A stretch of DNA of 40,617 nucleotides from Nitrososphaeraceae archaeon (GTDB taxonomy: Archaea; Thermoproteota; Nitrososphaeria; Nitrososphaerales; Nitrososphaeraceae): the NCBI GenBank assembly GCA_025924135.1, contig JAICEO010000003.1, positions 1 through 40,617 on the forward strand, given 5' to 3'. The notes below the pieces were generated by a model. The model had not been told where the DNA came from. It did not search any database and was given only the letters and a program-made list of their open reading frames with translations. Made by a program: the position numbers and the translations under genes. Below are positions 20,776 to 30,684 of the stretch, one piece after another (positions within the stretch are counted from its first letter, which is position 1; each line of letters opens with the position of its first letter).

Positions 20776-22368
20776 TTATTTTATTATAGGTAATGTAAAC
20801 CGAAACGTTGCTCCTTTACTATCATAATTATTTTCTGCCCATATTTTGCCACCATGTAATTCAATAATATTCTTACATATATATAGTCCCAATCCTGTAC
20901 CAGTAGTAGAATAGGTTTTAAATTTGGAAAACAAATTAGGTAATATTTCCTCTGCAATGCCTTCTCCAGTATCCTTTACACTGACTGTAACTTGTTCTTT
21001 GTCTTTGTTTAATGCTACAATAACAAATATCATTTGGTTATAATATGTAAATTTTAAGGCATTATCTAAAAGATTGTGGATGACTTGAGACAACCTATCT
21101 TTATCTGCTTCTACAATAATATCATTTTTAGGTTTAAAGTCATATACTATTTTTGCAATTTCTTGTGTAATATTTTTGTTAACATATTCTTTTAAAACAT
21201 CTGATATAACATTATTAAGATTCAATTTTGCTTTATTAAAAACTAAAGATTGACTTTCTATTTTTGTAACATCCAATACATTATCAGTAAGCCGCTTTAG
21301 TCTTTTTGCATTTCGTATTATAATATCCAGTAATTCTCGTTGATCTTCATCTTTAATTTTAGAGTACATTATATCTGTCAACCCAAGTATAGGTTGGATT
21401 GGGGTTCTTAATTCATGTGCAGCTATATTAATAAATTCATCTTTCATTTTTTCTGATTCCTTAACTTTTTGATATTGGATACTAAGTATTTCATTGGTTT
21501 CTCGTAACCTAGTATTATATTGAACACCTGATAATGCTAATCCTATAATATTAATAAAATAACTAGAATCTTTTAGAACGTGTGCCAAATTATGGGCAGT
21601 ATCAAAATGATGGCCGGAATAAGACATTATAATTTGTCCAAAAATATCAAAGACAATAGAAATAATTATACTAGTATAGAAAACATCTTTATTTTTATAG
21701 ATTCCATTTTTATAGAAATAATAGAGTGACAATAAAAATAAGGCTAATGGAAAAATTTCATATGGTCTATGTAAAGGGATATTATCAATTACAGACAATG
21801 GAAAAACAACAAAGAGTGAACTTACAGCTATTATAGAAGCGAATAAAGTAACTATGATCAGGTAAAATAAAAGTAATTTTGATATTTTCTTTTCCTTAAT
21901 TATGTCTGAAGTTATTTGTTGTTTTGTAACTGGAGTAAGAGATGAAAAAAAAGTATACTTTATCATTGCTATAGACAACATAGCACTTAAAAATAAACGT
22001 CCTGCGAACCATGTTTGAGGGATAAAATATTTTAGAAATAATATTTCATCCATATATACATATGAAACTATAACATGTAACAAATCAATTAAAGCGGTTA
22101 CGAGAAATCCAATACCAATAAAGAGACTAAATTTATCATTTAGTGTTTGAGCACGAGACATATAATAGAATGCGAGTATTCCTGCAAGTAATGTGCCAAA
22201 TAATTCGATATAAAAATGATGAATAGCTGACGTTATCCATAGCTGAGAATTGACAGAAATTAGAGCAATTATTGTTAGCGAAACTGAAGGCAATATGACG
22301 TATTTAAATATATGGGCTCCCAGGTTATGATCCCCATAATTAAATACAAATGGTAAATTGAACTTCAT
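20776..22368 (-). CDS. Membrane sensor histidine kinase with MASE3-like N-terminal 7TM region
   Basis: 530 aa; TM block with ALIDLLHVIVSYVYM and QTWFAGRLFLS (MASE3-like), H-box HELRTPIQPILGL, N-box NLLDNALKFT, G boxes DTGEGI and GTGLGLYICKNI. Confidence 0.88.
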   Translation of the reverse strand: MKFNLPFVFNYGDHNLGAHIFKYVILPSVSLTIIALISVNSQLWITSAIHHFYIELFGTLLAGILAFYYMSRAQTLNDKFSLFIGIGFLVTALIDLLHVIVSYVYMDEILFLKYFIPQTWFAGRLFLSAMLSIAMIKYTFFSSLTPVTKQQITSDIIKEKKISKLLLFYLIIVTLFASIIAVSSLFVVFPLSVIDNIPLHRPYEIFPLALFLLSLYYFYKNGIYKNKDVFYTSIIISIVFDIFGQIIMSYSGHHFDTAHNLAHVLKDSSYFINIIGLALSGVQYNTRLRETNEILSIQYQKVKESEKMKDEFINIAAHELRTPIQPILGLTDIMYSKIKDEDQRELLDIIIRNAKRLKRLTDNVLDVTKIESQSLVFNKAKLNLNNVISDVLKEYVNKNITQEIAKIVYDFKPKNDIIVEADKDRLSQVIHNLLDNALKFTYYNQMIFVIVALNKDKEQVTVSVKDTGEGIAEEILPNLFSKFKTYSTTGTGLGLYICKNIIELHGGKIWAENNYDSKGATFRFTLPIIK

Positions 22369-22664
22369 CTTTTATTTTTTTTGTTATTTAAGTACGAATA
22401 AACTACAAATACCTTGAGAAAACCATAGATATTTTTTTGTTTTAATTTGTTACGGTTATACATGTAATATAGATTAGAAAACATCAGAAGGGATATAAGA
22501 ATATCTATTTGTGAGTGAAAATTATAAATTTTAACTTATTTGTTATTTTTTATATGTAAGATATGTAATTTAAAAAGTTAAAATGACGAAATTCAGAATA
22601 CTATGGAGTAAATATTGACGGAAAAGTTTTACTGTTTTTATCAGGAATTTAATGTAGTGGTTAT

Positions 22665-23813
22665 TTAATTTATTAATTTTTTTATAGTATTTGTAAATAT
22701 CTTTTTATCAACTGGTTTTCTCATAATTTGTTCTTTTGATACTCCAGGAACTATACTTAATAATTCATCTAATATATCCAAAGCTGTTATAAAGAGAACC
22801 TTAATTGTAGGATCTATGGCTTTTATTTGTTGATGTAATTGAAATCCATTCAAATTTTTCATACGTATGTCAAGTATGACTAGTAAATCATTGAAATCGC
22901 TATGATCTCTTATATAATTAAGGGCTATTGAAGGATCTGTAAAAGAAGTTACTTCATAATTGTAATCTTGTAAAAAGGCTTTATAAGTAAAAAGTATATC
23001 CTGTTCATCATCGACCAAAATTATTCTTTTATTATTATTTATTTTTTTATGAGAAAATAACCCTGTTCCTTTACTATCAATAGAAGAGCTATTATCTAAA
23101 GAATTCTCAAAGATCGAACTACTTAATTGTTTATCCTGATAATAATTTCTTGTGTCGTTAACATTTCGAGTAGTAATGGATGATAATGTATAACTTTTTC
23201 TTTTAATATTATATGTAGGATATTCCGTACTTTCTGTAATTTTATATACACCATTATTTGAAAAATTGAAATCCTTAACAATAGAAGGAAAAGATTTCAA
23301 AAGTCTATAGAAATTATCTCCAATAATGATTTCATTCGGAATAGACAAGGATGATGAATTTATCTTCGAACAAAGATTCAATGTTGATCCAAATAAATCT
23401 ATTTGACTATAATCACCAACTAAAGCCAAATCTACTACACCATAATCTATACTAATCCTAAAGTTGAATGGTGGTAAATGTTGTTTAGACAATTCATCAT
23501 TAAGACCATAACGTGTCTCTAAAATTTTCAAAGCACATTCAATAACCTCTCTAAAGAAATTTTCGTTTTGATCATTTGAAGTTTTAGGGAAATAAAATAG
23601 CAAACAGTCACCAATATTTTTTACGATTCTTCCATTACTGCTTTTCACGATAGCTGATACTGAATTTATAAATGTAGAATAGTATTTTCTGATACAATCT
23701 AAACCCTCCATTGTAATTGTATTTTTAGTAGAATCTACCAAATCAATAAAACCTACACAGCTCTTTATCGAGTCACCTGAAAATCTAATACCTTTTGAGG
23801 AAAAGTTTTTCAT
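22665..23813 (-). CDS. Class III adenylate/guanylate cyclase-like domain fused to C-terminal response regulator receiver (REC) domain
   Basis: 382 aa; FIDLVDSTKNT, GRIVKNIGDCLLFYF, FRISIDYGVVDLALVG, DLFGSTLNLCSKI (cyclase); RIILVDDEQDILFTY, VILDIRMKNLNG, FITA, RKPVD (REC). Confidence 0.87.
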   Translation of the reverse strand: MKNFSSKGIRFSGDSIKSCVGFIDLVDSTKNTITMEGLDCIRKYYSTFINSVSAIVKSSNGRIVKNIGDCLLFYFPKTSNDQNENFFREVIECALKILETRYGLNDELSKQHLPPFNFRISIDYGVVDLALVGDYSQIDLFGSTLNLCSKINSSSLSIPNEIIIGDNFYRLLKSFPSIVKDFNFSNNGVYKITESTEYPTYNIKRKSYTLSSITTRNVNDTRNYYQDKQLSSSIFENSLDNSSSIDSKGTGLFSHKKINNNKRIILVDDEQDILFTYKAFLQDYNYEVTSFTDPSIALNYIRDHSDFNDLLVILDIRMKNLNGFQLHQQIKAIDPTIKVLFITALDILDELLSIVPGVSKEQIMRKPVDKKIFTNTIKKLIN

Positions 23814-24139
23814 TTTTTCATGGCCCCACTAATAGTAATTCTATAAAATAAATAATACAAATCCAATCTATGGACTAAAGCAATTATGTTTAAAGCCATG
23901 AATGAAATAGCGTTATCATTTATAAAAATTTATTTGCCTAATAGGGGATTTTCGTTGCAGAGAGAGCAAAGAGCAATCCCTGATAGTAAATAAAGCTAGT
24001 ATCATGACTATTGATATTGTATTTTATTTGAACAGTGAAAACTAGGTATTTGAAAATATTCGTTTTGTATTATATATTTTATTAAGAATAGATAAACAAT
24101 TTAGCATACTATTACAATTAATTAAATAGATAGTAACTG

Positions 24140-24161
24140 AATTTTTCGGCGCCGAAAAATT
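24140..24161. promoter_or_regulatory. Perfect 22-bp GC-core palindrome in an AT-rich desert
   Basis: AATTTTTCGGC|GCCGAAAAATT is identical to its reverse complement; lies in a gene-poor 1.7-kb interval. Confidence 0.55.
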
Positions 24162-24997
24162 ATCAGCTATAACGAGTTAATGTATTTTTAGTTATAAAAA
24201 TACAATATAATATAAAATTGATTAGTTATTGGCTATTTGTTTTCTCATTAATTCTCTTATAGTAGACCAAAGGTAAAGGATATCTTTTTACTTTAAGGAA
24301 TTAGTATACTTTTTTTATTATATGTTTTATAAATGAAACAATTATACACTTTATTAATACATAATTTAATTTCTTCCTAAATCGAAATTAAATTTTAGTT
24401 ACATAAACTATTTGCATATATCGTTAGACATATAATATAAATCAAAAATATTTAGTGGTAATTAATAATATTTAGTAAAGTAATTTACAATTTATTTAAA
24501 TAAGAAAGATATATTATAAATTATCCATTATTCTTATCTATAATCTTTAGAGATTGATATATCGAAAAATAATGAATAAACGAGCAATCAATTTTACTTT
24601 AGACTAAATCATAAGTTGTCATTAGAAAGAAATAAAATATAAAATCATAATTTATAAATACATACCAATAGTATACCAATACACTTACAATAATATTGAA
24701 TCAATCTCACTGTAAATCAGCTATATATTTTGGTGTCTATATACTAGAATTTTATAATAACGAAATAACTATCATCTATTAGGTATTTTCTGAAATACTT
24801 TGTCCAAACAAAACTTTATGTTACTCAATTATTAAAAAAATTATTATATTGAAATTGTTTTTCTACTTAAATTAGAATATCCGATATTGTGTGAAAAGTG
24901 AAGATCTTAAGTTCATCTTCGATGTGGTAAAAATAATAAAAAATTTAATTATTCATCCTCCTATTAGCATTATAGAATTAATGTAAGGAATTCATAT

Positions 24998-25197
24998 TTG
25001 TTAAGGAAAAGTGACGTCTTGCTAAAACATGAAGTGAAAGATGAGGAAGATTGGGAAAAGTTAGATGCTAATTTCATCTAAATAAAGTAGACTCAGAATT
25101 TTATATTGCTGTAGGAAAAACTAAGAGGTGGAAACTTATCAATCAGATATTGAACTATAAAAGATATTATGTAGGCAGTAGAAAAGATAACCTCTAG
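24998..25197 (+). pseudogene. Possible frameshifted small gene
   Basis: LLRKSDVLLKHEVKDEEDWEKLDANFI* followed in another frame by FHLNKVDSEFYIAVGKTKRWKLINQILNYKRYYVGSRKDNL*; both protein-like and adjoining. Confidence 0.45.
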
Positions 25198-25583
25198 ATG
25201 GAAGACGAAAGTGATTGCACATAAAATTTTTTTAGCATAAAAATAACTGGAACTGACACACTTCTGACCTATTTGTTGTTATACTACGTTTTTCAATTAG
25301 AATTAAATGAAAGTTAAAAAACTGTCATACTATCTTAAAAATATTCCATCGGGGTTATGGTATAATACAATTTGTTTTTTGATAATTTATATATGATAAT
25401 TCTTCCTATTAGAATAAATTTAATAAATATTTTATTATTACCTTAACTTTTCATATATTTATCTTGGAGCATTTAGTATCATCACTAAAAATTTAGAGAA
25501 AAGTTTCATTTCTTATATTTGTAAACTACTCCAACAATTTAACAGAATAAAGGTTTATGAAATAGATATCCTATAATATAATT

Positions 25584-26477
25584 ATGACTTTTCCTCGTGG
25601 ATATCAACCACCCAAGAAGAAAAATTTGGACGATAAAACAGATTTATCTAAGAGTTCTAATATTACAAACAAGAATCAAAATGATGAAATCAATCCTATA
25701 CCAACTACTATTGGTGAAGCAGTTAAGGAAGTCTTAGAGACAGGTAAAGAAGTAGTTATTGAAGGTCCACAAGTTGCTGGAGAACTTACAGGTGTAAAAG
25801 AAAATGGACGAGAAGGAAAAAATACTGATAAAATAACCCAACAAGCCCAAAATGATAATTCTGAAGTGCCTAATGTCCAAAAAGATTCTAAATTAGAGAT
25901 TGATGTGATTGAATCCCCGACTGAAACCAGTTTGTTATCAAAAGAAGAAAAAATAATTGTCGATCCCAAAGAATCAGAGACGGATAGAGAAGCTACTATA
26001 ACAACAGTAACTACCGTACCGACAGAAGGAGTGAATGTAGAAGCAGAGACAGAATTTAGGGTTCCTTTAAAGGATAAAGAAGAAAATCTAGAGGTAGAAA
26101 CTGATGTCAAAGTTAATTCTCCCCCTCATACTAGTTCAGCATCGACTTTAGAATCAAGAAACGGAGTTGAAAAACCTGATCTTTCTCACATGAATGAAGT
26201 AAGTCAACAAAAGAGCACCGGTCGATCAGAATTTGATAAAGAAACTATTAATCCCAAAATACTATTAGAAAAAGAAGAACAACAACAAAAAGTACAACAA
26301 CAAAATCCAAGTGATTATTCATCTAATCCGTTTATTACATATTCGGTCTTTTGGCAAAATATTATGTCAAACTGGGTGAATTTCTATGATGAATATCTAA
26401 AAAATATGATAAAGTTTAATGAATTATGGTTTGAAAGGTCTACGAATGTCAGATCAGGTTCACAACAAGAACAATAA
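25584..26477 (+). CDS. Long acidic/low-complexity protein with conserved-looking aromatic amphipathic C-terminus
   Basis: 297-aa ORF; disordered E/K/T-rich middle, C-terminal PFITYSVFWQNIMSNWVNFYDEYLKNMIKFNELWFE. Confidence 0.75.
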   Translation: MTFPRGYQPPKKKNLDDKTDLSKSSNITNKNQNDEINPIPTTIGEAVKEVLETGKEVVIEGPQVAGELTGVKENGREGKNTDKITQQAQNDNSEVPNVQKDSKLEIDVIESPTETSLLSKEEKIIVDPKESETDREATITTVTTVPTEGVNVEAETEFRVPLKDKEENLEVETDVKVNSPPHTSSASTLESRNGVEKPDLSHMNEVSQQKSTGRSEFDKETINPKILLEKEEQQQKVQQQNPSDYSSNPFITYSVFWQNIMSNWVNFYDEYLKNMIKFNELWFERSTNVRSGSQQEQ

Positions 26478-26984
26478 TCTTATTTTTGATTACTTTTCTG
26501 AAAAGAAATCGTTAAAATCTTTACCATTGATGCTTATATAGCCCTCCTAAATGATTTATTTAACCAATATAAAATACAATTGAAGTTGGAAATGGAAAAT
26601 AGTGATTAATATCATAAATTAATATAAATGAAATGTAGCCATTCTCAAAATTTTTCTAGCTCTTTTAGCTTTTTTAATATTATTTATTAGTCATATATAG
26701 AGAACAATTAAAAATACTTACAAATGATAGATTAATACATACATTGAACAAATAGCTTTAAATTCCAATAAAATAGTATTTCCTTAATGTAGAGAGAACA
26801 TTGGAATAACAGATTTTAAATATTAAAGTTAGATATTATAATATAATAAACTGGTCAATAAAAGATAATAATATTCTGAGATTAAATTTGTAGATAAAAA
26901 AATCTACTCAAGTAGGTAAAGGTTCAACCATTGAAATATACCCTATGTTATCTTAATTATATATTTTATGAGTTACAAAAAGTA

Positions 26985-27155
26985 TTAATGTACTTCTTTT
27001 TTGGCACATGTATCACAATATTTTTCTATAAGGGTAACACCGTCTCCGACGTCAAATAATGCTTCTTGTGTAGCCATTCCACCACAAGTGATGCAGAATT
27101 TGGTCTTTCCATTATTATCAATGAATGATCTGAGCGTTGAAAATACTTTTTCCAT
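26985..27155 (-). CDS. Small zinc-ribbon protein (56 aa)
   Basis: Reverse-strand ATG ORF, preceded by AGGAGAGG: MEKVFSTLRSFIDNNGKTKFCITCGGMATQEALFDVGDGVTLIEKYCDTCAKKEVH*; two CxxC pairs. Below ORF track cutoff; + ORF 27001-27183 is its antisense. Confidence 0.75.
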   Translation of the reverse strand: MEKVFSTLRSFIDNNGKTKFCITCGGMATQEALFDVGDGVTLIEKYCDTCAKKEVH

Positions 27156-27342
27156 TTTATTGATTTCCTCTCCTGAAAATTGAATCTGATGTTAATAGCG
27201 ATACTGGATTTATACCTATCACATCAACTATGAATATATTATTGTTATTCATATCATTATATTAATTTCTACGGTATAAGAACTTGCCTAATATTATGCT
27301 AGTAAAAGATAATTGTTATGGATCTTAAATCATAATGATCAA

Positions 27343-27368
27343 GTTAAACTCTTGTATCCGAGTTTAAC
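27343..27368. promoter_or_regulatory. 9-bp-stem inverted repeat in the divergent zinc-ribbon/Hsp20 intergenic region
   Basis: GTTAAACTC-ttgtatcc-GAGTTTAAC, perfect stems. Confidence 0.4.
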
Positions 27369-27666
27369 CTGTGTTGTCCATTGGTAATTAAATACAAATT
27401 CTTTCTTTTAATTTCATAGATAACCACAACATTGAGTTAATTTATTCTATTCTATGGTATTAGATTTCAATGAAAATAAAAAATAAGTGATAGAAGAATA
27501 CTTGTTATTAAAGAAGAGTATTTCATGCCCCATGTTCCATACTCGCAAACTCTTGTTTTGCATTACAAATTTCAGTTTTGATCTTCGAATCAAATTTAAA
27601 CTAGTTAGTTGTTAATCTAGAATAAATTTTATATAACTTTATTACAAACGGCTGTATTCTAATAAC

Positions 27667-28323
27667 ATGAGTTTTCCGAACGATATCGATCCTTATAATT
27701 TCTTTAGACAATTCTTTGGAGGTAGTGGAGGACGTAGAAGACGTGAAGGAAGAGGTTTTGGTGGTTGGAATTTTGATGATATATTTAGAGAATTTGATGA
27801 TATGAGAAGAGAAACAGAAAGAATTTTTTCAGAACAGTTTAAAAATATTGAAAATAAAGTTCCAAAAGACCTAATTAAAGAATATGATACACCTGAAGGG
27901 GGAAAAGTTAGAGAAGTGGGTCCAATAGTGTATGGATATTCCATGACCATAGGACCTGATGGGAAACCGAAAATACAACAATTTGGTAACGTTAAATCTT
28001 TTTCGAGCAGAGGATCCTTTGAACAACCTTCTCTTTCAGCAGAAAGGGAACCATTAATAGATATCTCATCTACAGATAAAGAAGTTAAAATTGTAGCAGA
28101 AATGCCTGGAATAAGTAAAGAAAAAATAAAAATAGATGCATATGATAAATATGTAGAAATAAAGAGTGAAGATCCTAATAGAAAATATCATAAAACAATA
28201 GAAGTTCCAGATGATATCGATATAGAGAGTGCAAGATCAAATTATAACAATGGAGTTCTTGAAATAACATTCCAAAAAAAAGAACAACAAAAACCAAAAG
28301 GTAGACAAATAAATATAGAATAA
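27667..28323 (+). CDS. Small heat shock protein, Hsp20/alpha-crystallin family
   Basis: 218 aa; C-terminal PLIDISSTDKEVKIVAEMPGISKEKIKIDAYDKYVEIKSEDPNRKYHKTIEVPDDIDIESARSNYNNGVLEITFQKKE; Gly/Arg-rich N-terminus. Confidence 0.9.
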   Translation: MSFPNDIDPYNFFRQFFGGSGGRRRREGRGFGGWNFDDIFREFDDMRRETERIFSEQFKNIENKVPKDLIKEYDTPEGGKVREVGPIVYGYSMTIGPDGKPKIQQFGNVKSFSSRGSFEQPSLSAEREPLIDISSTDKEVKIVAEMPGISKEKIKIDAYDKYVEIKSEDPNRKYHKTIEVPDDIDIESARSNYNNGVLEITFQKKEQQKPKGRQINIE

Positions 28324-28410
28324 CCAATTGTCTTAACAATACTAAAACCTTTTTTACGATTTTTTCCTCTTATTTCATACTTGGCGAAATAAAAATAGAG
28401 TATAGCAATT

Positions 28411-29085
28411 CTATAGCCTTTTATTTAATATAATTGTGGTAGTAACCATAGAAGAATTAGGTACAAGAACAATTTTATTGTCGCTGGTTTTTAGTTTGGT
28501 TGAGATTAAACCGATATCATATATTATTCCTGTGTTACTAAATGCAGTAATTTCATCTCCTAATTTAAATGGCCTAAGTAAGGCCAAATATAATCCTGCG
28601 ATGATATTTCCTATTATATTTTGAGAAGCAAATCCTACAACTAAACCTGATATAGTTCCTATTGCTGCAGCTACAACTGGATCATTACTTAAATAAGAAA
28701 TTATAATTGCTATTACTACGATTGCACCTACAATCCTCATGAGAATTTTTATAGACTTGGAAGTATCTTTTAGATAATCATAGGTAAGATCATGAAATGC
28801 ATTACTAATAACTTCTATTACAAAATAGCCGACTATTGAGACTTGTATGCTCTGTAATAGCATAATATAATCCTTAGAAATTATAGGCTTTAGAAAATAC
28901 TGTATTGTAACGAATGCTATTGTAAATATAATACCTAATAGAATGATTCTTTTAAAAAATTTTGCCTTTGTTTGTTTTGATTTAGCGATATCGATATAGT
29001 TTTCAGATGACTTGCTTTCTTTATCAATACTGTCATTACTGATATTATCATCAATACTACCATTTTTTTCGTTAGAATAGTCCAT
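28411..29085 (-). CDS. Small MscS-family mechanosensitive channel
   Basis: 224 aa; TM3-like VVAAAIGTISGLVVGFASQNIIGNIIAGLYLALLRPFKLGDEI plus beta domain GIIYDIGLISTKLKTSDNKIVLVPNSSM; very short C-terminus. Confidence 0.87.
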   Translation of the reverse strand: MDYSNEKNGSIDDNISNDSIDKESKSSENYIDIAKSKQTKAKFFKRIILLGIIFTIAFVTIQYFLKPIISKDYIMLLQSIQVSIVGYFVIEVISNAFHDLTYDYLKDTSKSIKILMRIVGAIVVIAIIISYLSNDPVVAAAIGTISGLVVGFASQNIIGNIIAGLYLALLRPFKLGDEITAFSNTGIIYDIGLISTKLKTSDNKIVLVPNSSMVTTTIILNKRL

Positions 29086-29629
29086 ACATCCATAAGTTGA
29101 GGTACTGAAATAAGTTTATTGATAATCTCAATGCATGATTAGCATACAGAACAAATGGAATTATGTAGAAGTTATATATTTTGACAATGGTATTTGTTAT
29201 AATATTAAAAGATCTTCCTAACATGATAGTAAATGTATTATTTTCCATATAAAATGAATTGAAATACTCGCCGTCAAAGTCAACCTAATATTTATCCCTG
29301 AAGTTTTTAGAATCTGGTCTAATAAATTATAATATCCATACAGGAAATTTTGTTGAAATTATTTTTACATTTAAAGTTTTATTACTCTATAATTTAATCT
29401 ATAATTGTTCCCATTGAATGAATGATTGAGTATATCTATAATTTCATTATTTTCTACTTTTTCCGATAATTATCATTCAAAATATAGATCATAATCCCAC
29501 ATGTTTAAGATGTAATAAATATTATATAATATAAAATATTATCATATTTTATATAAATTATGTTTTTAGTAAGATTCTATTATTAAGAAATTAAAGTATT
29601 ATAAATCATATTGCACAAAGTTATTTAGA

Positions 29630-30151
29630 ATGAAATCTCGAAATATATTTGTCTATACAATACTAGCAATTGGAATATTCTCTATTCCATCCTTACTGGA
29701 CAACGTACAAGCTCAAACCAATTCAACAAACCAAACATCAGCACAAAATCAAACATCAGGTCAAAATCAGACAATGAGTAAAGATACTCAAGCATTAATG
29801 ACAACCGATCTTCCTGAATTAAAAGATACCTTAATGACTGCAAAAGAAGCATTAGCTGACGGAAACACTGAAGACGCATTAACACAAATTACCGATGTAG
29901 AAAATCAACTGTTACTACTAAAAACACAACCATCATTTGGTAAAGATATCCAAAAAATTAAAGATTCTTTATCTAAAAAAGATAATATTAAAGCATTAGA
30001 CGATCTTACCAAAGTTCAAAGCGATGTATTAAAAGCAGAAACTGAAATTTTAAAAGCCCAACTAGCAAATCCTATGCTTGCTCAGCAAAATAATGCACAA
30101 GACGATGAGGATGACAAAGACGACGGAGGAGGAGGAGACGACACCAACTAA
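29630..30151 (+). CDS. Secreted protein with tandem NQT sequons and acidic Asp/Gly-rich tail
   Basis: 173 aa; signal peptide MKSRNIFVYTILAIGIFSIPSLLDNVQAQ; TNSTNQTSAQNQTSGQNQTMS; C-terminal DDEDDKDDGGGGDDTN. Confidence 0.78.
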   Translation: MKSRNIFVYTILAIGIFSIPSLLDNVQAQTNSTNQTSAQNQTSGQNQTMSKDTQALMTTDLPELKDTLMTAKEALADGNTEDALTQITDVENQLLLLKTQPSFGKDIQKIKDSLSKKDNIKALDDLTKVQSDVLKAETEILKAQLANPMLAQQNNAQDDEDDKDDGGGGDDTN

Positions 30152-30684
30152 TTTTTTTTTTATAAAATGATTAATTAATTGCTTTTGCTTCGTTAAAAAT
30201 TTATGAATCTTAAGTCAATTGTTACCAAATATTTTTATCAATAATTAAGAATTACACTTATTATAATTTCTATAGAACCTATTAAACTAAACGATTGTTT
30301 CAGTTTAGTAATTGTTATTTATCAGAATTTAATCGAAATATTTTTTCTTAAAAGAATCCTCTATGTACTCTGAATATTAATGACTGAACCATAATAATCT
30401 TTTAAAAGAAAAGAATAGCAATATATTGATTTAGTTATTTCTTATATGTCTTATTAATTATTAACATATAATCAAATTTTCAATTAGTTAAAATGGTATT
30501 GTAATTATACACAAGAAGATGCTTTTGTAATTACATCCATATTATTTATTATAATTATTTATATAAATAAAAACAAAATAATTACATACTAACAGCAGTA
30601 CTTTGTAATAAGTATTTTTCCAATAATGGCGAGATAATAGTTGTGGTTGTAGTGTCTGATCAATACTACGGATAGTAGTTTTTA

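Noticed and set aside
24160-24990. Hidden coding remnant in the rest of the 23.8-25.0 kb interval
   Set aside because: Scanned for protein-like stretches in several frames; only stop-rich AT sequence seen apart from the 24998-25197 candidate.
25676-26110. Minus-strand 144-aa Ser/Thr/Val-rich ORF
   Set aside because: Antisense of the low-complexity 25584-26477 gene; its composition mirrors the E/K/T-rich sense strand.
29529-29554. 10-bp AT hairpin ATATAAAATA-n6-TATTTTATAT
   Set aside because: Entirely A/T in a very AT-rich genome; expected by chance, though it could serve as a promoter element.
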